This document shows positions 57,801 through 64,000 of a stretch of 64,000 nt of DNA, in pieces. The notes beneath the pieces are model-generated. The model was not told where the DNA came from. It did not search any database and saw only the letters and a program-made list of their open reading frames with translations. Every line of letters begins with the position of its first letter. Position 1 is the stretch's first letter. Source of the stretch: Adiantum capillus-veneris (Eukaryota > Streptophyta > Polypodiopsida > Polypodiales > Pteridaceae); assembly GCA_014529385.2 (NCBI GenBank), contig CM043960.1, positions 126,082,043 through 126,146,042 on the forward strand, given 5' to 3'. A program made the position numbers and the translations under genes.

Positions 57801-59011
57801 CTTACATATGAAGAACCTCTACAACAAAATATTTAGGAGATGAATCTAATGTGAGGTATTGTACCGTGTGCATGGCCTTTTCTTTGCCTTGGAAAAGAGG
57901 CAATCCTTCTTGTTATGTTGATCCGAAAGACATCTGAAACACAAATTGTGTTTCTTTGCACGCTCAAAATCAGCAGTGTTGAGAGACCCACATGGAGTAT
58001 CTCGTGATTGCTAAAGCTTCTTAGCCTCTTGTGGGCGTGGAGAGGTAGATTGTCTCTTATTCCTCTTGTAACGTGTGGGAGATCTACCTTGACATTGGCT
58101 CTAAGCCGCATTTCTCTTAGCAAAAGTATTCTTAGAGTAGGAAACATTTCGCTTCCTCTCTTGGTCATCATCATATCTTTGGGCATGACTGATGGCTTCT
58201 TCCAATGTTTTTGGATGTTGGGTCTTGACATGAAGTTGATAGTCTTTTGTCAAGTCCCCTATTAAAACCCCGTATCTTTTTGAATTCATCTAGACCTTCT
58301 AGTTTTAATATGATTTCTTGATAGTTGGAAAGATACTGAGAGAGAGAGAGAGACCAGACATGTGGCATGCATCCCATGCTAACCAATTCATATCCTCTTC
58401 ATTGGAGTCCAAAAACTCTTTGGAGAAAAAAAATTTGAAACGCAGCCCAAGACGGATGACGAGCATCTATTGGAAATATCATCCACCACTTATAGGACTT
58501 GCCTTTGAGACATAGACTTGTTTCCACAGCTGTCTTTATATCTGGAGTGTGTCTCAACCTATGAATATCAATCCATTTGTGTAAGAACGTATTAACCGCA
58601 TCCTTGTTGCCATCACGCTCTTCACCGTGAAACTCAGGATTGGTGATATTCTTAAGTAATGCATTGCTACCTTCTGCATCTTCTGAAGCACTTATCTCTT
58701 GGACTCCTTGATTCGTGTGAGCTTGGGTTCCTTGAACCGTGCTAGTGAGGGCTCCTTGAGCCGTCTGTAAATTCATAAATTTCACAAGTAGTTCAATAAG
58801 ATTTGTAACATTTGCATTTAGTCCAAAGAGGTTGCGTTCAAGTACGCTTTGGCGATTTTCCAAAGTCTTGAAAGCAGCCATATCTACAAGGCCATGATCT
58901 CCTAGATCATCATCGTCATGCATATTAATGTCGGCAACACCCGTGGTGCTCGGATTTTGATGTACGTGCTCAAAATCAAAAGTGTGTAGGTGGGATATCC
59001 TCATTAGCCAT
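57801..59011 (-). pseudogene. E gag
   Basis: Most likely ATG at 59009-59011 in ACCATGGCT context (MANEDIPP), followed within ~10 codons by a frame slip into HTFDFEHVHQNPSTTGVADI. The retrotransposon-gag domain holds EFHGEERDGNKDAVNTFLHK and KGKSYKWWMIFP (58430-58620). A perfect CX2CX4HX4C zinc knuckle (CFRCLSDQHNKKDC) is encoded at 57900-57941. Frame breaks between 58399 and 58289. Confidence 0.8.
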
Positions 59012-59694
59012 GGTAAACACACGCTAATGTAGAGAAACCTTGTAAAGATTGAAGTCTTTGTGTATTTAATGTTTGGTGACTTTTGCATTGCATACAATCC
59101 TCGCCTTGTGGAAATTGTAGCGCTTCATGTCTCGTTCATCGTAAGAACACCTTCATTGATTACTCATCGTTTTTGTGAAGGATTTTGTTCAATGTGAAGC
59201 TTCCTCCTTGAAGAAAAATAAATTTTGGAGGAAAAGTTTCCTTTCTCTAAGAAGTGAAAAGGAAGGGTGAAACTACTTCCTTGAAGTTTGTAGCTCTCCT
59301 TTCCTTCTAGCTTTCTTTGTCAATCAAGTATGCTATCTTTCCTTTTTGTATACAACAAGTCTCAACAGCTTGGATGATAGAGTGTTGGCCTCTTACCCTC
59401 ATGAGGTGGGTTTGACTCTCCTAGGGTTTAGAGGGCCTTTCTACACCCACATCCAACGACGCCAACGGAGCCTCGGTGCCGATCGAGTTTGCCTTGGTCG
59501 CCCGTTGTGGATGGCGTACGTGGGGTGGGTGCAGTCGCTATTCGTTGTCTACCTTTTCGTGTTGTGCACAGAAGTCTGTGCATATCTTATTTTTGCTGTG
59601 TTGCGGGGGCGTCGTTGTCCCTGTCTACAGATCGTGGGAGAGAAGATGTGTGTCGCATGCACATGCAACCCGCTTTTTCCCTTTCCCAAGAATA
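59012..59694 (-). other. E 5' leader, ~0.68 kb
   Basis: Untranslated leader between primer site and gag, longer than the LTR itself. The right half (59350-59690) is GC-richer than the rest of E and contains the tRNA-like segment. Short plus-strand ORFs here are not supported as genes. Confidence 0.6.
59362..59425 (+). repeat. tRNA-like (SINE-like) Pol III promoter segment
   Basis: A-box-like CAGCTTGGATGATAGAG at 59366-59382 and B-box-like GGTTTGACTCT at 59409-59419, ~27 bp apart. An anticodon-arm-like TTGGCCTCTTACCC lies between. This is the layout of a tRNA-derived SINE head or decayed tRNA gene, on the strand opposite to E. Acceptor-stem pairing and a poly-A/T tail are not evident. Confidence 0.45.
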
Positions 59695-59706
59695 GCTCAG
59701 ATACCA
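59695..59706 (-). promoter_or_regulatory. E primer-binding site
   Basis: Minus-strand TGGTATCTGAGC, one base from the LTR end. One mismatch to the initiator-Met complement TGGTATCAGAGC. Confidence 0.82.
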
Positions 59707-59707
59707 A

Positions 59708-59830
59708 TGAAAGGAGGAGAGTAATGCGTGTCTTGGTCTCCACCCAACCATTCTATCTTATAGCCTCCCCCTAGAATACACATTGTCCGTCCATGCCGGT
59801 GGCCTTACCCGTAGGACCCATGTCCTTACA
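59708..59830 (-). repeat. 5' LTR of E (123 bp)
   Basis: Plus-strand TGAAAGGAGG...GTCCTTACA. Bounded by the primer site on one side and CTACC on the other. Confidence 0.94.
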
Positions 59831-59835
59831 CTACC

Positions 59836-61140
59836 AATCACTGCTAAATGATTAACTATGAATGGAATCCTTGATGGTGGTGCAAGAGTGAGTATTATAA
59901 GAAAAATTTGTTGAGAATCTATGGGAAGACCTCATCTTGAAGTCACAAACAAAGTGGTAAAAATGGCCAATGGATCTATCATTACCCTTGTTGGAATGAT
60001 GAAAGATCTCAAGATCAAAGTCTTTGGACACAAGGTAAGGCATACCTTCATCGTTATGGACTTCTCCAAGAATCCTATGTCATTTGAGATGATCTTAGGG
60101 CATCCTTTCATGAGGGAAGAAAAAATGGTACATGATTGGTCTAGAAATCACGTCTACTTACAGTTCCAAGACTTTGTCATCCGAGTTGATCTTGTAATGG
60201 TCGAGTATACCCTTTAGGGAATAGGTTTATAATGACAATCAATTAGACACCAGAATTCACTCAGCTCCATTGAAGTATTGTTACACATGTAAAAAGGACA
60301 TGGATATTGAGGGAGACTTTCCTTATATATATGTCCTATCTGGACTGGCTGAGTCGGACAATGTTGATTGGGTACACCTCGCAACAATCATAGACACTTG
60401 GGGCAATAGAGAAACAACTTGGGCTCAACTTGGGTAACACCTGAGGGTGAAGAAATATTGTAGATTGCACCAATGAATATATTAAGTGCAATGCATATGT
60501 CTTTTGAGGATACAAAGAGTGAAGACCTAAATGACATCCAAGCTACTAGTGCCTTGGAAGATTGTGATCAATGTGACTCAAAGATTGAATCGCTGACAAA
60601 AATTGATTCTAAGCTTGAAAGGGAATCTGACTTGCATATATGCTCAAGTCGAGAAACAAAACCCTTGAGGACAAGTACCATGTCATATGACAATGTACCC
60701 TGGAGTGAAGAGAACACAAATGAGGACAAATCCAGTGATTCCACATCAATAGCAACCCAAAATTGAATTAGACAAGAGGAGTAAGAGTTATAAGAGGTGA
60801 TGATATCGACAAAATGTGCGTGCTAGGATAAAAGAAAATTTCACCGCCCGCAGAATGGCTCATTTATGTGGGAGCATGTGATTCCCATCGAAAGTTGGTA
60901 GATAATTGGGCCGAATACCTTCAGAGTGTCATGTGGTGTAACCCACAACCCTTTGATGTGGCACAACTAGAGATTACAGAGAAGCCAAAGTTAAGCCATA
61001 CTATAAGGAGGAGACGCCTAAACCGGGAGTTTGCTCAACAACAAAGGGAAGCAAAAGTGAAATCATAGTCCACGACACAATCAGATCCCACGGACTTACA
61101 CCCTACACTTAATCATTTCAAATCCTGCACCACGAAGGAT
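59836..61140 (+). pseudogene. Element D protease and acidic linker
   Basis: GILDGGARVSIIRK (about 59870-59910) is the active-site block, with DGG. FEMILGHPFMREEKMVHDW (about 60085-60140) is the second half. An acidic linker follows (LNDIQATSALEDCDQCDSK at 60530-60590). A conserved-looking stretch with AEYLQSVMWCNPQP follows at 60895-60945. Several stops; the domain directly follows the CTACC repeat of the E insertion. Confidence 0.75.
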
Positions 61141-61640
61141 CGTAAGGTTGTGTACATGAATCCCCAAAGGAAGCCTATCGATGGAAGTAATGGAGTTTAT
61201 GATGGTCCGACGATATTTAAGGAAATAGAATTAGCAGACCCAGGTGAGGAGTCTAAACATGTTTTCATTACCCAAGACCTTACTGAGACTGAAGATCATC
61301 TACTTAAAGAGCTTCTCAAATATTTCAAGGATATATTTACTTGGACATATCATGATATGAAGGGCGTTCCACCTTCCATTGTGCAATACACAATTCCCAT
61401 TATTAGAATTGCTAAACCAATTTAGCAATGACCCTACCCAAGTATGCAAAGGTTGTTCAAGAAGAGATTGAAAAACTTGTCCAATGTGGATCCATATACC
61501 CTATTGGGCACTCGGGATGGTTTTCTTTGATAGCCATTGTGCCAAAACAGAATGGGAAACTTAGAGTGTGTGTGGACCTCAAGAAGGTTAATGCGGCCAC
61601 TAAGAGAGATCAGTATTCCTTGCTATATTCGGAACATTGA
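61141..61640 (+). pseudogene. Element D RT, N-terminal part
   Basis: KYFKDIFTWTYHDMKGVPPS then IVQYTIPI leads in. After a frame change: EEIEKLVQCGSIYPIGHSGW and VPKQNGKLRVCVDLKKVNAA (about 61450-61600). It stops at QYSLLYSEH near 61640. The palm is missing. Confidence 0.78.
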
Positions 61641-62700
61641 CTGCTAGAAAGGTATAATTACAATCAGACTATTGGTGGCCCACTTTATCTAAGGATGCAT
61701 CACTCTTTACAAAAGTATGTGATGAATGCAAACGTTATGCAAAACCACAAATAAAAGATAAGATGCCTTTACATCCTATTAAGGTGACCCAACCATTTGA
61801 AAAGTGGAGCTTAGATTTTGTAGAGCCAATTAGTCTGGCAGCCTGTAATACTCAATCTTGATATATCATCGTGGCTATTGGCTATGTGACAAAATGGGCC
61901 CAAGCTAAAGCTACACGCAAGGCCAATGCAAAGACAATAGCTAAGTTCCTCTTTGAAAACATTGTTACACGATTTGGATGTCCCTTTGAGATTGCGAGTG
62001 ACAATGGTACCCATTTTATAAATGAAGTGATAAAAGATCTCACCTCAAAATCCATGATATCCCACCATAAATCTATACCTTATTATCCACAAGCAAATGG
62101 ATAAGATGAGAGTACCAACAAGACTCTAATTTCTATCTTAACTAAGATGGTAGAGGCTCCTTGTACAGATTGGGACTTGAAGCTTACATCAGCTCTATGG
62201 GCTTATTGTACTGCTTATAAAGTGGCTATTTATTGCACACCATTTAAAATGGCATATGGTCAAGAAGCACATTTGCCATGGGAGTTCATCAAATCCTAGT
62301 CTTCGAGTAGCTTCTCAAGAAGAGTGGGATGGTAACCCATTAGTCGAGCATCTATATATCCTTGAAAGAGTAGAGGAAGAGGTAGTTGGCGATGCAGAAT
62401 GCCCTTGTGGAGAAAGATAGGAGAAAGAAGTGGTTTGATCACCATTAAATAACAAGGACATCAAGGTCGGTGATAAAGTTCTTATATATGGAATGATTTA
62501 ACAAGAAGAAGAAATTGAAATACGCTGGCAAAGGTCCATATAGATTATGTGAAATTACCCCACAAGATACCCTTCGTGTGGAGACTCTAGACGGAGTTGA
62601 AACCATTGGATTCCTCAATGAGAGTAAATTCAAAATATACTATGATCCCCTAAGCCAAGAAGAATTAGGTGCCATCCATCAAAAGAAAGTGGCAAAAGAA
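61641..62700 (+). pseudogene. Element D integrase
   Basis: Starts inside the HHCC finger (WWPTLSKDA, CDECKRY at about 61720-61735). LDFVEPISLAA gives the first Asp (about 61813). ASDNGTHFINEV gives the second (about 61995-62025). YYPQANG then DESTNKTL gives the Glu (about 62085-62120). SALWAYCTAYKV follows. The GPY module is GKGPYRLCEITPQDTLRVET (about 62525-62585). Stops at 62102 and in the C-terminal third. Confidence 0.83.
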
Positions 62701-62942
62701 TAAGCTAAGTTAAAAAAGACACAAGCCAAGATTAAAGCTCGAGAGCGACAACAACGTATTAGATGCCAACGAGAATCCAATCGGGGTGTTACACATTTAT
62801 TCCAAGTTAAAGAAAATGATGATTCTATAGACTCTGAACCACTTCTATGGTACCCAATTGAGTTGAATAGCTCCTATGGAAAAGTACTATATAATGCATT
62901 ACTGGACATATGAGCTCAACATAATTTGTTATCCTATGGAGT

Positions 62943-63467
62943 GTGGTGTCAGCTAGGAAAACCACCCTTATCCACAAGTACCATCCAAGTTGTAGACCGC
63001 TGGATAGTTCACTATGTGGGAACGTCTTCTTAGAAGATGGGCATCGAATTACTTAGTAGTTACTATGGTGATTACTACAGTAAACCCGAAGTGTATAAAT
63101 AGGGCCCATTACATTGTAATCGGGTTGGCAATTATTATCATTTGGGTTAGCGCCTTGGCTATACTGGTACCTGAGAATCATTGGCAGTATTGTGGCTGTA
63201 CTTTCTCTCTGTAAATCATATTCGTTGTAACCTTGATCTATAATTCCAATCATGGCATATTCTAGTTATACTTACTTCTTGTCCAGTCTTCTGAATCTGA
63301 ATCTGAACCTTATTTCCAGCACATAAGTCTAATTCTTATTTCAGTATCCAAATTCCAGTCTAGTCTCTGATTCCTATCCAGTCTGCTGTCTGAAATCTTC
63401 CTAAACTAGTAGCTGAAATCTTCCAACACTGGAATTAGCTGTCTCAAGAGATCAGCTCCAATTTCAT
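62943..63467 (+). repeat. LTR-like region with TATA box
   Basis: Starts near TGTGGTGTCAGC after the D pol region and ends near CCAATTTCA, where TTTTGGCGATCAAGGTGGC could be an Arg-type primer site (63468-63488). TATAAATAGG lies at 63094-63103. It could be the 3' LTR of D, the 5' LTR of the next element, or both. The boundaries are uncertain because no second copy is in the window. Confidence 0.5.
63094..63103 (+). promoter_or_regulatory. TATA box
   Basis: TATAAATAGG, close to the plant TATA consensus, in the LTR-like region 62943-63467 and ~445 bp upstream of the gag-like ATG at 63541. Confidence 0.55.
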
Positions 63468-63540
63468 TTTGGCGATCAAGGTGGCTCGAGCTGAAGCTCG
63501 TTGACTGAAAGACTCTTCTCCCAGTTCGAAGTTTTCAACA

Positions 63541-64000
63541 ATGGCACCAAAATCCAATAGTGGCCGGAAATCCACCATTCGTGTTGACCCCATTCCTAAG
63601 GAGTCAGGAAGAGATTCCGACCCCAAGCAAGAGAAGATGACTGACATTGAGGCTCAGGAGGAGCATAGTCAGGCTGATGAGGCATAGGACTCACAACACT
63701 CCAGTCATTCTCGACGCCGACGGGCAGAACGGGAAGCACGGAAGGCAAAGAGTTCCAAGAATTATCGGTCCCGGCAGAGAGATGAGGATACCAAGGGCAG
63801 TAAAGGAAGTCACCGTACTTCTAGCAGACAAACCAGAGAAGACACTGACACTGAGACAGAGACAGAGATTGATTGGGATGCTGACACTGACAATTGCAAG
63901 AAGGCTCCCAAGCATCATTCTGAATCCAAGAAGAGAAGTGGCAGGATCAATAGTAATCGGAATGATTACACAGCTTCCCTGAAGATTTCTTTTCCAATAT
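63541..64000 (+). pseudogene. Gag-like N-terminal ORF, runs off the window
   Basis: ATG at 63541 (MAPKSNSGRKSTIRVDPIPK), in frame to the window end except for a TAG at 63685-63687. The protein is highly charged: SRRRRAEREARKAK, RQTREDTDTETETEID, then HHSESKKRSGR. Such a basic/acidic low-complexity head 70 bp after a primer-site-like sequence fits a gypsy gag. It cannot be assigned to a family without the capsid domain, which lies outside. Confidence 0.5.

Larger units (their letters stand above)
53992..59835 (-). mobile_element. Full-length Ty3/gypsy chromovirus E with 123-bp LTRs
   Basis: Target duplication CTACC at 53992-53996 and 59831-59835. LTRs 53997-54119 and 59708-59830. Primer site 59695-59706 and G-rich purine tract 54120-54134. 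Minus-strand gag, protease, RT, RNase H, integrase and chromodomain are all present, with frame breaks. Two independent anchors on each LTR (target repeat outside, primer site or purine tract inside) make the short LTR length certain. LTRs differ at about 13 of 123 positions. Confidence 0.94.
51539..62900 (+). mobile_element. Ty3/gypsy element D, split by chromovirus E
   Basis: Plus-strand halves 51539-53996 (gag) and 59836-62900 (protease to integrase) flank element E. Protease type (LDGGAR) and integrase resemble element A. RT is only partial: after CVDLKKVNAATKRDQYSLL the sequence jumps near 61635 to the integrase zinc finger. Palm DD, thumb and RNase H are therefore missing. Numerous stops. 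Confidence 0.82.

Noticed and set aside
59346-59774. 142-codon plus ORF in the E leader
   Set aside because: Spans the tRNA-like segment, primer site and LTR; no protein similarity and opposite to the element.
1-64000. Organellar, rDNA or virus insert
   Set aside because: No chloroplast, mitochondrial, rRNA or virus-specific gene seen; all pol fragments fit LTR retrotransposons with LTRs and chromodomains.

Overview
The window looks like nuclear DNA of a land plant with a large, retrotransposon-packed genome. Almost every recognisable coding stretch is Ty3/gypsy or Ty1/copia gag-pol. Most elements sit inside or against one another. Priming sites, chromodomains and TATA-box LTRs are plant-like. 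I found no intact host gene, rRNA gene, CRISPR array, prophage or organellar insert. The lineage cannot be fixed from this sequence; a fern, lycophyte or gymnosperm is plausible but is only an impression. Letters A, B, D, E, F, G2, G4, G5, H, J, K and X are my labels for elements and repeats.

Layout. 1-4877: a dead protein kinase gene (minus, 1149-2716), then AT-rich DNA with two degenerate tandem arrays. 4878-9918: gypsy element A (minus), with one LTR and no catalytic half of RT or RNase H. 9919-14494: gypsy G2 (minus), cut in RNase H by the LTR of A, with a ~1.05 kb 5' LTR. 14500-14850: integrase fragment H. 14851-24870: dispersed repeat X, split by chromovirus G4 (15113-24201), which has 2.1 kb LTRs, an AAGGA target duplication and a chromodomain. 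24871-29060: a tandem duplication, an LTR-like promoter and gypsy remnant G5 (plus). 29075-32650: a copia integrase scrap against B, a deletion derivative of the G2 family. 32651-36265: little recognisable coding apart from gag scrap F, then a GC-richer LTR-like stretch. 36266-42456: gypsy J (minus), with a duplicated protease segment. 42457-45660: microsatellites, a minisatellite, an unknown ORF and two plus-strand polypurine/LTR-like starts. 46057-49330: copia K (minus), domains out of order. 49539-50450: second copy of X, in opposite orientation. 50773-50913: a MITE-like inverted-repeat unit. 51539-62900: gypsy D (plus), interrupted by chromovirus E (53997-59830), which has 123-bp LTRs, a CTACC target duplication and a tRNA-like segment in its leader. 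62943-64000: an LTR-like promoter and the start of another gag.

How the parts relate. The insertion order is partly readable: G4 is younger than X, E is younger than D, and the LTR of A lies within G2. None of the elements looks autonomous. All carry stops and frameshifts, G4 has lost its protease aspartate, and A, B and D have each lost the RT core through internal deletions. The clearest oddities are the very short LTRs of a chromodomain element, the tRNA-like unit in its leader, a gag-like peptide start inside the G4 LTR, and a protease segment duplicated after it had acquired a stop. I do not see a convincing new biological system.
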